64,000 bases of DNA from CALLPQ01 sp964392325 (GCA_964392325.1 CAYMPJ010000002.1:152526-216525), one strand, 5' to 3'; counted from the stretch's first letter, positions 8,897-18,515 are shown. Notes: a model not told the origin generated them from the letters alone. Numbers and translations: made by a program.

Positions 8897-9065
8897 GCCG
8901 CCCCGCCTATAAATTTAAGCTATAAATTAGGGGCCATCCTTCTTCATCCCTGAAGGCCAGATCGGCACAATCAGATATTTGTTGAACAGAACAATTTTGA
9001 ACACTTGTGTTGCGCTACAATTTCTGGAACCATCAAGAAAACAACGGCAATGGAGGATTTACCGC

Positions 9066-10412
9066 ATGCCAAATAATCTCGCTCATAAAACCACATCCCC
9101 GTCCCTGAAGGCACTTATCGCAGCAAGCATGAGTACCCTCCTTAGTTTTGCGTCAAGCGCCAGTGATATCACCATTGTTCATGCGGGGCGCTTATTGGCT
9201 GACCCTGCGGGCAATGTGACTTCAGAAAAATCTGTCATTATCAAGGACGGCGTCATAAGCGCTATCGCAGATGGCTACGTCTCTGGGGAGAGTGCTGGCG
9301 CGGTTGAGGGCGATGAGGTTTCTATTCATGATCTAAAATCCATGATGGTTTTACCCGGACTAATTGACAGCCATGTCCATATTACCAGTGAAAACAACCC
9401 CAAGGGTCGTCTGCAAACTGTGCAAATGTCTGACCCTGACCGGGCCATTACAGCAGCTGGCTTTGCCCGAAAAACCCTAATGGCTGGTTTTACCACTGTG
9501 CGTGATGTTGGTGCACGCGGCGGTGATGCAGTTTTTGCACTACGCGATGGCATTTCCCGCGGCGATGTTATTGGCCCGCGGGTCTATTCATCGGGTTCGA
9601 CCATATCGGTAACCGGCGGTCATGGTGATGGCACGCAAGGTTATCGCGACGATGTTGCAGAAATTCTTCACTCGACCGGCGTATGCGACGGGGTTGGTTC
9701 ATGCAGAAATGCTGTGCGCGAACAAGTGCGCCGCGGCGCCGACCATATCAAGCTAACGGCGACAGCCGGAGTTCTATCCAACACCGCCGCCGGATTGGAA
9801 CAGCAATTTTTTGAAGATGAACTCAAAGCGATCATGGATACCGCGCACGCTATGGGGCGCAAAGTAACCGCTCATGCCCACGGGGTTCAGGGAATTAACG
9901 CAGCATTGGAAGCCGGCGTTGATTCCATCGAACACGGAACATATCTCGATAAAGACTCAATAAAATTGTTCAAGAAGCATGGGGCTTATCTGGTTCCAAC
10001 GCTTCTTGCCGGCGCAACAGTCGCCAAATGGGCTGAAGACCCGGATAGTTTTTTGACGCCCCCGCAACGCGCAAAAGCCGCTGAAGTGGGACCAAGAATG
10101 CTCGAAATGGCCCAGCGCGCCCTTGAGGGCGGGGTAAAGATCGCATTTGGCACCGATACTGGAGTTTCAGCCCACGGTGATAATGCTAAAGAATTTGCAC
10201 TTCTGGTTGAAGCAGGGATGAGCCCTAAAGAGGCAATTATTGCTGCAACCCTCTCCAGCGCGGATAATATGGGTAAGGCCGATAAACTGGGCAGTCTGGA
10301 GCCAGGCAAATGGGGCGATCTTATCGCAGTGGACGGCGACCCCCTTACCGATATTACCGAACTGGAAGATGTCGACTTCGTTATGAAGGGCGGCATTGCC
10401 TATAAGCAATAA
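9066..10412 (+). CDS. Exported metal-dependent amidohydrolase (Xaa-Pro/imidazolonepropionase-like)
   Basis: A 448-residue member of the amidohydrolase superfamily. The signal peptide spans about residues 14-33 (ALIAASMSTLLSFASSASD). Metal-site motifs are all present: LIDSHVHIT after the first strand, ADHIKLTATAG containing the lysine that is usually carboxylated, VTAHAHG, SIEHGTYLD and AFGTDTGVSAHG with the catalytic Asp. The group includes exported dipeptidases that cleave Xaa-Pro or Xaa-Lys peptides and cyclic imide hydrolases; the real substrate is not predictable. The ATG at 9066 follows GGAGG, so the upstream TTG at 8979 is rejected. The DUF423 gene starts three bases after its stop, so they form an operon. 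Confidence 0.85.
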   Translation: MPNNLAHKTTSPSLKALIAASMSTLLSFASSASDITIVHAGRLLADPAGNVTSEKSVIIKDGVISAIADGYVSGESAGAVEGDEVSIHDLKSMMVLPGLIDSHVHITSENNPKGRLQTVQMSDPDRAITAAGFARKTLMAGFTTVRDVGARGGDAVFALRDGISRGDVIGPRVYSSGSTISVTGGHGDGTQGYRDDVAEILHSTGVCDGVGSCRNAVREQVRRGADHIKLTATAGVLSNTAAGLEQQFFEDELKAIMDTAHAMGRKVTAHAHGVQGINAALEAGVDSIEHGTYLDKDSIKLFKKHGAYLVPTLLAGATVAKWAEDPDSFLTPPQRAKAAEVGPRMLEMAQRALEGGVKIAFGTDTGVSAHGDNAKEFALLVEAGMSPKEAIIAATLSSADNMGKADKLGSLEPGKWGDLIAVDGDPLTDITELEDVDFVMKGGIAYKQ

Positions 10413-10415
10413 ACA

Positions 10416-10793
10416 ATGAACCGACTATTGTTTGCCGCCTCGATAACCGGCGCTCTTAGTGTGGCTATGGGGGCTTTTGGAGCCCATGCACTAGACAATC
10501 AATTGAGTATTGAAGCGAAAGGGTGGTGGGAAACCGCAACCCTTTACGCACTAGTTCATAGCGTTGCTGCTTTATCATTAGCCCTGCACGCAGCAACTGC
10601 CCAAAAAGCCCTACCCAGACGAACGGGTTGGGCCTTTATCATTGGAATATTTTTCTTTTCCGGCTCTCTTTACGCCATGGCATTGGGGAGCCCGCGATGG
10701 TTTGGGGCAATCACACCTATTGGGGGGCTCGGCTTTTTATGCGGGTGGATAATGCTAGCCATTTATAGTTTGAGGAAAACTCAAAACGATTGA
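10416..10793 (+). CDS. DUF423 (YgdD-type) integral membrane protein
   Basis: A 125-residue protein with about four hydrophobic segments and the typical DUF423 start: LLFAASITGALSVAMGAFGAHAL, then WWETATLYALVHSVAAL and GSLYAMALG followed by ITPIGGLGFLCGWIML. The family is inner-membrane and of unknown function. It lies three bases after the amidohydrolase gene, so translation is probably coupled. Confidence 0.9.
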   Translation: MNRLLFAASITGALSVAMGAFGAHALDNQLSIEAKGWWETATLYALVHSVAALSLALHAATAQKALPRRTGWAFIIGIFFFSGSLYAMALGSPRWFGAITPIGGLGFLCGWIMLAIYSLRKTQND

Positions 10794-10820
10794 TCAAACT
10801 ACTTGATTTTTTGCATCGCT

Positions 10821-11675
10821 CTAATTCAGGGTTGCCAACGCCTGATTGATTAGATCATAATCATCACTATCCGGATTATATCGTGATTGTAATTTCAACC
10901 AGTGAGTACGGGCTTCATCCGGCTTGCCATTTTGCGCGGCATAAACACCGGAAAACCACAAACCGTCTGAATGATCTGGATTGACTTTTAATAGCCCGGC
11001 CCATGCTTTTGCAGCTTCATCATTACGCTTTAGCGCATTCAATGTACGTGCTAGCAAGGCCCACCCTTCTTCATCTTCCGGGTCTTTTTCCAAACGCAGC
11101 TTAACTTGTTCTATTAATTGTTCGATCTGTTTATCTGAAGGGCCCTCTTGCCCTTGGGTCGCTTGCGCATTTGGTCCTCGAACTGGTCCGCCGCCCTCAC
11201 CCCCTGTTTCGTTTTGAGCCAAGCGCTCTTTGATCGGCTGATCTCCTAGTTCGGGATTGCCTATAAAAAAATACAAGGCGAAAGCCAGAATTGGCAATAA
11301 GCCTATCAATGCAATTACAAATATATGTTGTTTTTTACCAAGAGGCCTACTGGCATTTTCCGTTTTCATATCATGTGTCTCTAACTCTTTAATATCGCGC
11401 GACAATTGCCTGCTAATCTGTACACGTGCAATTTCACCATCTTCCGCGCTGATCAAACCACGTGCCTCATCGCGATCAATATCGGCTATGCGCCTGCGAT
11501 ATTCATCTTTTAAGCTCGCTTGATTATGATCTTTTGCGCTGATTGCGTGGTCTTGGTCAAACGGCTCACTTGACGGGTCATCGGAAGGGTCAAGATTTTT
11601 ACGACCCAGCAAAGGCCGTAACAAAAACAATGTTGTGATTAGCGCGATCATACCGATCGCAAAATATAAACCCAT
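10821..11675 (-). CDS. ccmI: Cytochrome c biogenesis protein CcmI
   Basis: CcmI holds apocytochrome c during haem ligation. The 284-residue protein has two membrane helices (residues 3-20 and about 110-130). Between them is the cytoplasmic loop with the hallmark YRRRIADIDRDEARGLISAED. A periplasmic TPR part follows (EEGWALLARTLNALKRNDEAA, then PDHSDGLWFSGVYAAQNG). The other ccm genes (ccmEFH) are not adjacent. It converges with the DUF423 gene. Confidence 0.88.
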   Translation of the reverse strand: MGLYFAIGMIALITTLFLLRPLLGRKNLDPSDDPSSEPFDQDHAISAKDHNQASLKDEYRRRIADIDRDEARGLISAEDGEIARVQISRQLSRDIKELETHDMKTENASRPLGKKQHIFVIALIGLLPILAFALYFFIGNPELGDQPIKERLAQNETGGEGGGPVRGPNAQATQGQEGPSDKQIEQLIEQVKLRLEKDPEDEEGWALLARTLNALKRNDEAAKAWAGLLKVNPDHSDGLWFSGVYAAQNGKPDEARTHWLKLQSRYNPDSDDYDLINQALATLN

Positions 11676-11798
11676 AAAACCAGCCTATTATTTCAAATGA
11701 CAAACATGAACGCGGCTATGCAAAAAATTATGCAAGAAGCCAGCTGACTATTTAAGATGATTGGCGGAAAATCAAAATATAAATTCTTGCCCTAACAT

Positions 11799-12404
11799 TC
11801 AGGCAAGAAAGCGAAACCTGCGTTCATTATTATAAATCCCGAGGAGGCTTTCCTCTCTCGTCCCCTGTCCAATATTTTGGATTATCATTGGCATGCCATC
11901 CCGGCCGGTTTTATCAGAGACTAGGCCAATATGCGGTAGATTTCGCCCTAACCTCATCGAGACGATATCCCCCGCCTGCCAATCTTGTGCAGGCTTTTCA
12001 TATCCATGACGATGAAACCAAGCTTCAAGATTGGGCACACGTCGATGATCGATATTGCGATCTGGCCCCGCCAACCCCCAAATGCCCGGATAGGACTGGA
12101 AATTCTCACGCATATCTTCGTGGATAGATTCTTGCAAATCTACCCCAAGCCCGTCGCGATAGGCGCGAATAATGACATCTGTACACACACCAGTTCGCCG
12201 CGCCACATCTCCGCCCGGATAGCCCATCGATTGATAGGACCCATCATAGCCCACTGTTACGCCAATTTGCTCTCGCGCAGCCCCGATAAGGCGTAGCGCC
12301 GCAGATTGTGCCTTAGCGCCCGTCGTCAAGCCTGTGGCTCCAGCCAAGCCCGTAGCGCTGGAAAATGCAATCAGCCTGAATAGAAATTGCCGCCGTTTTA
12401 TCAT
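11799..12404 (-). CDS. DUF1287 exported protein (NlpC/P60-like fold)
   Basis: A 201-residue protein beginning MIKRRQFLFRLIAFSS, a twin-arginine-like signal (RRQFLF) followed by a hydrophobic stretch ending in GAKAQS. The mature part has the DUF1287 hallmarks: GVCTDVIIRAYRDG with the candidate catalytic Cys, RRVPNLEAWFHRHG, and LPHIGLVSDK with the candidate His, then IIQNIGQG. The family is thought to be related to cysteine peptidases/amidases, perhaps acting on peptidoglycan; no activity is proven. It stands alone, 123 bases upstream of ccmI on the same strand. Confidence 0.85.
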   Translation of the reverse strand: MIKRRQFLFRLIAFSSATGLAGATGLTTGAKAQSAALRLIGAAREQIGVTVGYDGSYQSMGYPGGDVARRTGVCTDVIIRAYRDGLGVDLQESIHEDMRENFQSYPGIWGLAGPDRNIDHRRVPNLEAWFHRHGYEKPAQDWQAGDIVSMRLGRNLPHIGLVSDKTGRDGMPMIIQNIGQGTREESLLGIYNNERRFRFLA

Positions 12405-12560
12405 GATTAGACGCTAAGACAGGCTTACGGCATGAATAGGGCAAGCCTCATGAAAATTTGATTTTACCGGCCATATGCGTATATGAAACGGTGTTCCCAG
12501 TCGGCTTATCGCGATAGCGTTGCCGCAAAATTACGCCCGATAGAGTTTTAAATTTTACCC

Positions 12561-13493
12561 ATGTCAGAATTTGTAGTTGCCGCCTTTTATCAATTTACCC
12601 CGCTTCCCGACTTTGCCGATTATCAGGAAAAACTGACGCAAATTGGCCTTGAGCAAGGGATTACGGGGACAATTTTGCTGGCCCCTGAAGGAATGAACGG
12701 CACCATATCGGGACAAAGAATCGGCCCCGAAAGCGGAATAGACGCAATGCTTGATGCTCTTAGAGCCGTTCCCGGATGCGCGCTGCTTGAGCACAAAGAA
12801 AGCTACACCGATGAAAACCCCTTCTATCGCCTGAAAGTGCGCCTTAAAAAAGAGATTGTCACCATGGGGGTACCAAGGGTTGATCCGGGCAATCTTGTCG
12901 GCACCTATATTGATCCGGCCGGATGGAATGCGTTTATCGCCGACCCGGACGTGCTGGTTGTCGATACGCGCAATGATTATGAAGTCAGTATCGGGACATT
13001 TGACGGCGCAGAAAACCCTCAGACGAAATCATTTCGCGAATTTCCTGAATGGTTTGAAAAAAATCGCGCGCGCATGGAAGGCAAAAAAATTGCAATGTTT
13101 TGTACCGGCGGCATTCGCTGCGAGAAAGCAACCTCTTTTCTCAAAAGCGAAGGCATGGAAGATGTTTACCATCTCAAGGGCGGAATTTTAAAATATCTCG
13201 AACATGTTCCCGAAGAGGAAAGCCTGTGGAAGGGCGAGTGTTTTGTATTTGATCAGCGTGTCTCTGTGGGTGCCGGATTAAAACCGGGCTCATATGACAT
13301 GTGTCATGCCTGCCGAATGCCCATTGATGAAGCGGACCAGCAATCTCCTCATTATGAACCGGGTATTTCCTGCCCGAATTGTTATTCGGCCAGTAATGAA
13401 ACACAAAAAAAACGTTTTGCTGAACGCCAACGCCAGATAGAACTTTCCAGACAACGCGGCGAAGACCATTTGGGTAAAGTTTATGACAAGTAA
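12561..13493 (+). CDS. trhO: tRNA uridine(34) hydroxylase, rhodanese family
   Basis: TrhO (YceA) hydroxylates the wobble uridine of certain tRNAs on the way to 5-carboxymethoxyuridine. The 310-residue product has the N-terminal acylphosphatase-like domain (FYQFTPLPDFADYQ, GTILLAPEGMNGTISG), a rhodanese domain (VLVVDTRNDYEVSIGTF) with the active Cys181 in MFCTGGIRCEKAT, and a C-terminal cysteine cluster (CHACRMPI and CPNCY). The last 11 bases overlap the following GST gene in another frame, indicating translational coupling. Confidence 0.95.
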   Translation: MSEFVVAAFYQFTPLPDFADYQEKLTQIGLEQGITGTILLAPEGMNGTISGQRIGPESGIDAMLDALRAVPGCALLEHKESYTDENPFYRLKVRLKKEIVTMGVPRVDPGNLVGTYIDPAGWNAFIADPDVLVVDTRNDYEVSIGTFDGAENPQTKSFREFPEWFEKNRARMEGKKIAMFCTGGIRCEKATSFLKSEGMEDVYHLKGGILKYLEHVPEEESLWKGECFVFDQRVSVGAGLKPGSYDMCHACRMPIDEADQQSPHYEPGISCPNCYSASNETQKKRFAERQRQIELSRQRGEDHLGKVYDK

Positions 13494-14145
13494 CTTGCCA
13501 ATTCTTTATTCCTTTCGCCGATGTCCTTATGCAATGCGCGCACGCATGGCCTTGCATAGCAGTCAAACAACGTGCCTGTTGCGCGAAGTCGTACTACGCG
13601 AAAAACCAGCCTCCATGTTGGAAATCTCTCCGAAAGGCACCGTGCCGGTCTTGCAAATCGATGAAACCCATGTGCTGGAAGAAAGCCTCGATATCATGCT
13701 CTGGGCGCTTGAACAAAATGATCCGGAAAATTGGTTAGGCGAGGAATCCACACTCCCGCAGATGAAGGCGTTAATCGCGGACACACAATTACAGTTTAAG
13801 GACCATCTTGATCGCTATAAATATCCCGGTCGCTATGAAAATGTCGATCCGTTGTTTCATCGCGCAGAGGCGATGAAATTTATTGCCCGCCTTGAGGATC
13901 AAATCGGCCCGAAAGAATTTTTATTTGCAAGCAAACCAATGCTTGCTGATATTGCAATATTTCCTTTTATTCGCCAGTTCGCCAATAATGACCGCGACTG
14001 GTTTGATGCTCAACAAAACATCAAAAATGCACAAGACTGGCTAACGCGCTGTCTTGCGCTACCAGTGTTTAACGAAATCATGGAAAAGCATTCCCAGTGG
14101 CAAGAGGGGGAGGCAGAGGTTTTGTTTGGCGCCAATTCTATTTAG
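13483..14145 (+). CDS. Glutathione S-transferase family protein
   Basis: A 220-residue protein with a thioredoxin-like N-domain: LPILYSFRRCPYAMRARMAL holds the Cys in the position used by omega/glutaredoxin-like GSTs. The glutathione-binding segments KGTVPVLQ and LEESLDIMLW follow, then an all-helical C-domain. It starts inside the end of trhO (ATG ACA AGT AAC, where trhO reads ATGACAAG-TAA). The pairing with trhO hints at sulfur or tRNA-thiol chemistry, but the substrate is unknown. It converges with nupC. Confidence 0.85.
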   Translation: MTSNLPILYSFRRCPYAMRARMALHSSQTTCLLREVVLREKPASMLEISPKGTVPVLQIDETHVLEESLDIMLWALEQNDPENWLGEESTLPQMKALIADTQLQFKDHLDRYKYPGRYENVDPLFHRAEAMKFIARLEDQIGPKEFLFASKPMLADIAIFPFIRQFANNDRDWFDAQQNIKNAQDWLTRCLALPVFNEIMEKHSQWQEGEAEVLFGANSI

Positions 14146-14152
14146 GCAACCT

Positions 14153-15421
14153 TTACAAACTCAGCATAATCCCGGCTAACGCAGCACTCATTAAATTCGA
14201 CAATGACGCCGCAAGCAAAGCGCGCATCCCCAAGGATGCGATTTCACCGAGCCGATCGGGTATCAACGCACCAAGTCCGCCCAGCATTATGCCAATTGAA
14301 GCAAGATTGGCAAAACCACAAAGCGCAAATGTAATGATGGCTACCGATTTTGGTTGCATGCTTTCCGCCTCGCCGATCAAACTTAGATAGGCAACAAATT
14401 CATTCAGCACGAATTTTTCACCAAACAATGCCCCTGCGGTCTGGATATCAGCCTGAGGCACACCCAGAATAAACATAAGCGGAGCAAAAATCAGTCCAAG
14501 GATTTTCTGGATACTCAAATCTTGAAAGAAACCCGCACAGCCAAGCCCAGCCGATTCAGTGAGCGAGCAAATTCCGTTTCCTGCTGCACCAAAAATGCCA
14601 TTGACCAATGCGATGAGAGATATAAATGCGATCAACATGGCCGCTATATTGATCGCAAGGCGCATCCCGTCGGAGGCTCCGACTGCAGCTGCCATAAAAA
14701 CATTTTCATAAGGTGATTCAATATTCGCGATTTCTTTTAGATCAGCAACCTGTTCATCGTCATCGCTATCATCTGGCATAATTATTTTTGCCATTAAAAG
14801 ACCGCCCGGCGCTGCCATAATACTGGCGGCGAGCAGGAATTTCAGATCCACACCCGCAAGCGCCAACGCGGCTAAAATCGATCCGGCCACCGAGGCAAAT
14901 CCAGACACCATAATCGCGAATAATTGTGGCCCGGATATTTTATCAAGATAGGGTTTTATCGCCAGAGGCGCTTCTGTCTGCCCGACAAAAATATTTGCCG
15001 CTGCATTTAAAGACTCGATCGGGCGCGTACCAAGCACCATTTGTAAAAAGCCGCCTATTCCAGCGACAACGACTGGCATAATTCTCAAATGGTACAACAC
15101 CGCCATTAATGAGGAGAAAAAAATTACAATCGGCAGAATTTGAAATGCAAAGACAAGGCCTAGCGAATTTCCGGCTAACGGACCAAATAAAAACCCGATT
15201 CCCTCGCTGGAATATCCGAGTAATGTTTGCACGCCGCCAGAAATATTTTCAATTACCGATTTACCAATAGAAGAAAATAGAACAAAAACTGCGATGATAA
15301 TTTGAAGGAGAAAGGCACTTCCGACAATGCGTAAATTAATTGCCCTGCGATTTGTAGAAAACAAAAATGCTATTGTGAGCAGAACAACCGCACCAATCAC
15401 CCCCATAAAATTATCCAGCAT
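14153..15421 (-). CDS. nupC: Concentrative nucleoside transporter (NupC/CNT family)
   Basis: A 422-residue inner-membrane protein that imports nucleosides with H+ or Na+. CNT hallmarks are visible: GNSLGLVFAFQILPIVIFFSSLMAVLYH-type region, VGQTEAPLAI near residue 148, then ALVNGIFGAAGNGI and the C-terminal FGEKFVLNEFVAYLSL and ITFALCGFANLASIGI. RBS AAAGGA precedes the ATG. It is the last gene of the galK-ubiX-nupC run (41-base gap from ubiX), an unusual grouping. Confidence 0.93.
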   Translation of the reverse strand: MLDNFMGVIGAVVLLTIAFLFSTNRRAINLRIVGSAFLLQIIIAVFVLFSSIGKSVIENISGGVQTLLGYSSEGIGFLFGPLAGNSLGLVFAFQILPIVIFFSSLMAVLYHLRIMPVVVAGIGGFLQMVLGTRPIESLNAAANIFVGQTEAPLAIKPYLDKISGPQLFAIMVSGFASVAGSILAALALAGVDLKFLLAASIMAAPGGLLMAKIIMPDDSDDDEQVADLKEIANIESPYENVFMAAAVGASDGMRLAINIAAMLIAFISLIALVNGIFGAAGNGICSLTESAGLGCAGFFQDLSIQKILGLIFAPLMFILGVPQADIQTAGALFGEKFVLNEFVAYLSLIGEAESMQPKSVAIITFALCGFANLASIGIMLGGLGALIPDRLGEIASLGMRALLAASLSNLMSAALAGIMLSL

Positions 15422-15462
15422 TGCGTGTCCTTTTTAGCAGAAATCTTTGATCGGAAAGGAAA

Positions 15463-16041
15463 TCAGGAACTCCCCTCAACTCCGTTCCATCTTTGCACAT
15501 TTCCTGTGTCTATGCCAAGTAAGTCCAGTACCCGGCCCGCCGTATGATCAATAAGGTCATCAATCGATGTTGGCCTGTTATAAAAAGCGGGTAAAGGCGG
15601 TGCAATGATAGCGCCGAGCATTGCCGCTTCGTGTATTAACTTGCAATGGCCAGCATGTAACGGTGCTTCTCGCGGCATTAAAATTAATGTACGGCGATCC
15701 TTCAGGCAAACATCTGCAGCACGAACAAGCAAATCATCTGCATAGGAATTAACTATCCCCGAGAGCGTTTTCATGGAACATGCCGCGACGATCATTCCAT
15801 CGGTCTTAAACGACCCCGAGGAAATCGGGGCAGCCACATCACCCGGTTTATAGACAAAATCAGCCAGCGCATGGACATTTTCCAGAGTATGATCGGTCTC
15901 AACCTTCAAGTTGAGTTGGGCGGTGCGTGACATAACCAGATGGGTTTCCACCTGCTCATCTTGTGCAAGCATCTCCAAAAGGCGCACGCCGTAAATCACG
16001 CCGCTCGCCCCGCCAATCGCTACAATAATCCTTTTCTTCAT
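15463..16041 (-). CDS. ubiX: Flavin prenyltransferase UbiX
   Basis: UbiX makes prenylated FMN, the cofactor of the decarboxylase UbiD in ubiquinone synthesis. The 192-residue protein has the family start IIVAIGGASGVIYGVRLLE, PISSGSFKTDGMIVAACSMKT, the basic LILMPREAPLHAGH segment and PPLPAFYNRP near the C-terminus. It begins eight bases after galK, so they share a transcript. ubiD is not in the window. Confidence 0.95.
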   Translation of the reverse strand: MKKRIIVAIGGASGVIYGVRLLEMLAQDEQVETHLVMSRTAQLNLKVETDHTLENVHALADFVYKPGDVAAPISSGSFKTDGMIVAACSMKTLSGIVNSYADDLLVRAADVCLKDRRTLILMPREAPLHAGHCKLIHEAAMLGAIIAPPLPAFYNRPTSIDDLIDHTAGRVLDLLGIDTGNVQRWNGVEGSS

Positions 16042-16049
16042 TCCCCACC

Positions 16050-17135
16050 CTAACAGATAATTCGGATACGGGGAAACGCGTCAATCAGCGCAGTTTCAAA
16101 AGCAAGCCGCTGCGATTTTTCAACACATGCAACAACGCAACCGCCGAAACCTCCCCCTGTCAGGCGCGCGCCCACCGCGCCATGCCTGATCGCGCCCTCT
16201 ACCAGACTATCAATTTCCGGAGTGGAAGCTTCAAAATCACCCCGGTAGGAGGCATGACTTTCCTGCATTAATCGGCCAAACCAACTCATATCACCGGATT
16301 TCAGAGCCTTCACGGCGTTCAGCACCCTGTGATGCTCTGTATAGGCATGACGGGCACGGCGTTTGAGAATATCTGGTAGCCCCTCAAGCCTTGCAAATTC
16401 CGCATCACACATCGTGCAGAGAGCTTCAACGCGCATTTGCCGCTTTGCTTCCTCGCATTCAAGACGTCGATCTTTATAACGACCATCGGTGAGTTTACGG
16501 GTAATGCCGGAGTGCACGATAACGAAATCATGGGATGGCGGCAGGGGCGTATGTTTATAGGCAAGGGTTCCAGTGTCGAGAGCCAACGCCATACCCGGCT
16601 TGCCCACCGCGATTGCCATTTGGTCCATAATTCCACATGGGACACCAATATGGTCATTTTCAATCTGCTGCGCCCCCAGAGCAATCTCCACATCACTCAA
16701 TTCCAGCGCCCCCATTTCTCGCAAGCTTTTACAAATCCCGACCAACATGGCAGCAGAGGAAGATAGACCAGAGCCAGCCGGAATCGTGCTTGTAAAAGCA
16801 ATCGCGATGGGTGAAATTGTATTTTTACCCTCATGACTATTTTTTTGATTTCTGGCCCAAGCCAGTGCCCCCCGGGCATATGCCCACCAGTTTTTCGAAC
16901 TATCGTCATCTTCAACTGCACCGCGCGGTGCCAAGCCATACCCATCAGAATAAAACATGTCAAAACCGGTTGGCGATGGCCCGATAGCGATATCGATCGT
17001 GCCCTCAATAAGCGCTGGCAATACCATACCGCCATTATAGTCAGTATGTTCCCCGATCAGATTAACCCGGCCCGGCGTGCGTGTTATGACATCAGGGCGG
17101 ACATTAAACTGCCGGTTGAATAATTCTGCCACCAT
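16050..17135 (-). CDS. galK: Galactokinase (GHMP kinase family)
   Basis: The 361-residue product has all three GHMP kinase motifs with the galactokinase version of the first: TPGRVNLIGEHTDYNGG near residue 22, PAGSGLSSSAAM (ATP-binding) near residue 115, and LTGGGFGGCVVA near the C-terminus. GIMDQMAIAVG is also typical. It phosphorylates galactose at C1. The ATG at 17135 is preferred over an upstream TTG at 17162. No galT, galE or galactose transporter gene lies nearby; instead it heads a unit with ubiX and nupC, so a related sugar or other substrate is possible. Confidence 0.88.
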   Translation of the reverse strand: MVAELFNRQFNVRPDVITRTPGRVNLIGEHTDYNGGMVLPALIEGTIDIAIGPSPTGFDMFYSDGYGLAPRGAVEDDDSSKNWWAYARGALAWARNQKNSHEGKNTISPIAIAFTSTIPAGSGLSSSAAMLVGICKSLREMGALELSDVEIALGAQQIENDHIGVPCGIMDQMAIAVGKPGMALALDTGTLAYKHTPLPPSHDFVIVHSGITRKLTDGRYKDRRLECEEAKRQMRVEALCTMCDAEFARLEGLPDILKRRARHAYTEHHRVLNAVKALKSGDMSWFGRLMQESHASYRGDFEASTPEIDSLVEGAIRHGAVGARLTGGGFGGCVVACVEKSQRLAFETALIDAFPRIRIIC

Positions 17136-17202
17136 CGCACCGAAACCTGAAATGCTATACAATCATCAAATAGTGATCATATTGGTTGAATTTTGGGCAA
17201 AG

Positions 17203-17248
17203 AAAAACCCCGCCCGACATTGCCATTTGCTAGCCGGACAGGGTTTTT
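17203..17248. terminator. Imperfect hairpin terminator between galK and the 98-aa gene
   Basis: AAAAACCCCGCCCGAC and GCCGGACAGGGTTTTT form an imperfect stem with A/T tracts on both ends. On the minus strand it ends transcription of the small gene at 17263-17559 before galK. Confidence 0.6.
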
Positions 17249-17262
17249 ACAAGTGATGAATT

Positions 17263-17559
17263 TTAGGCGCGTGTGGCTTCAAACTCTGCATTACCGAATG
17301 CACCCAGTGCAACCGATCCAGTCATTTTATCGCCATCAACCTTACCTTCAAAATTCAGGGTCATTGGCATAGGCGTTGTGATTGATGCATCCCATTTTAG
17401 GGTATCGCCATCAGCACTACCATTTGCAATTTCTACTGAATTACCCATTTGCTCCATGGTCCCGGTCAGGCTACCGCCATCCGTTGCCAAGTTTAGCGTG
17501 CCTTCCTGTTTTCCCATAGGGGTATTCAGGGTCATGTTCCATGTTCCATCTGCAGACAT
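17263..17559 (-). CDS. Small all-beta protein of unknown function
   Basis: The predicted 98-residue protein begins MSADGTWNMTLNTPMGKQ. It consists of alternating short strands and glycine turns (GSLTGTMEQMGNSVEIANG, SADGDTLKWDASITTP, FEGKVDGDKMTGSVALG), like a small beta-barrel that could bind a lipophilic ligand. No signal peptide is visible in the chosen form. The start at 17559 has AAGGAAG before it; the frame continues upstream to 17580. I do not recognise a named family, though similar uncharacterised proteins occur in alphaproteobacteria. It stands alone between a terminator and the divergent SDR gene. Confidence 0.75.
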   Translation of the reverse strand: MSADGTWNMTLNTPMGKQEGTLNLATDGGSLTGTMEQMGNSVEIANGSADGDTLKWDASITTPMPMTLNFEGKVDGDKMTGSVALGAFGNAEFEATRA

Positions 17560-17692
17560 CTTATCTTCCTTTTCAAACAAATTCGTGCCTATGGTGATAA
17601 AGTGCTAAGCGCGTGATTGCAATTATGGATTGCATATACACGCTATACAATTACAGCTGGCGCTTTTTCTTTTGGTCAAGATATGGATTAAT

Positions 17693-18403
17693 ATGGAAAA
17701 TATCGCGATCTTTGGCGCATCCGGCGCAATAGGACAGGCCCTCGCCCGTGCTGCATTGGCAAATTATCCTGATGCAAATCTCTATTTGTTCTCGCGCAAA
17801 GAGGTCCCAAACCTCAATAAAAACACCCGCTCAATTGCCATAGACATCACAAACGAGGAATCTTTGGCACAGGCAGCGCATGATTTTGAGGCCATTTTTG
17901 ACTTAATTCTGGTCACCAATGGGGTTCTTCACACGGACACCATCCACCCTGAAAAGTCACTTCAAGACTTATCACTCGATAAGTTTGAAACCATCTTTGC
18001 CATCAATACCTATGGCCCGGCTCTCATCGCCAAATATTTCCTCCCCAAACTTCTGCCCAAAAATCGCGCGATATTTGCCGCCCTGACGTCTCGTGTCAGC
18101 AGTATGGAAGATAATAGTTCCGGAGGCTGGTATTCCTACCGCGCCTCGAAAGCCGCCCTTACCATGATCTTGAAAAATGCAAGTATCGAAATCGCTCGCA
18201 AAAATGATCAAGCCATTATTGTTGGGCTCCATCCCGGTACTGTCGATAGCCCATTGTCCAAACCGTACCAAAAAGGCTTACCAGAAGGACAACTTTTTAC
18301 CCCGGATTTTTCGGCGCAAAAATTACTCACTGTCATTGATGGGCTCACCCCGCCGGATAGCGGAAAAAATATAGCATGGGATGGGCAAACCATTCCCTAT
18401 TGA
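17693..18403 (+). CDS. Short-chain dehydrogenase/reductase (C-factor-like)
   Basis: A 236-residue SDR. The N-terminal nucleotide-binding motif is IFGASGAIGQALARA, and the catalytic residues lie in SRVSSMEDNSSGGWYSYRASKAA-type context (Ser, then YxxxK as YRASK). Similar proteins are annotated as C-factor/CsgA-like SDRs; the substrate is unknown. The ATG at 17693 places the Rossmann motif at the usual distance from the start; the frame extends upstream to 17630 without homologous content. Confidence 0.82.
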   Translation: MENIAIFGASGAIGQALARAALANYPDANLYLFSRKEVPNLNKNTRSIAIDITNEESLAQAAHDFEAIFDLILVTNGVLHTDTIHPEKSLQDLSLDKFETIFAINTYGPALIAKYFLPKLLPKNRAIFAALTSRVSSMEDNSSGGWYSYRASKAALTMILKNASIEIARKNDQAIIVGLHPGTVDSPLSKPYQKGLPEGQLFTPDFSAQKLLTVIDGLTPPDSGKNIAWDGQTIPY

Positions 18404-18515
18404 TTATTTGCCCGCAATAACGCCAATAGGGTAATTGATACCCTTGAACGCTTGTTTAGGGAGCGCTAGTCTCTATTGGCTACATCAGTATGATTTTTCA
18501 ATGGGCGTATTCACT

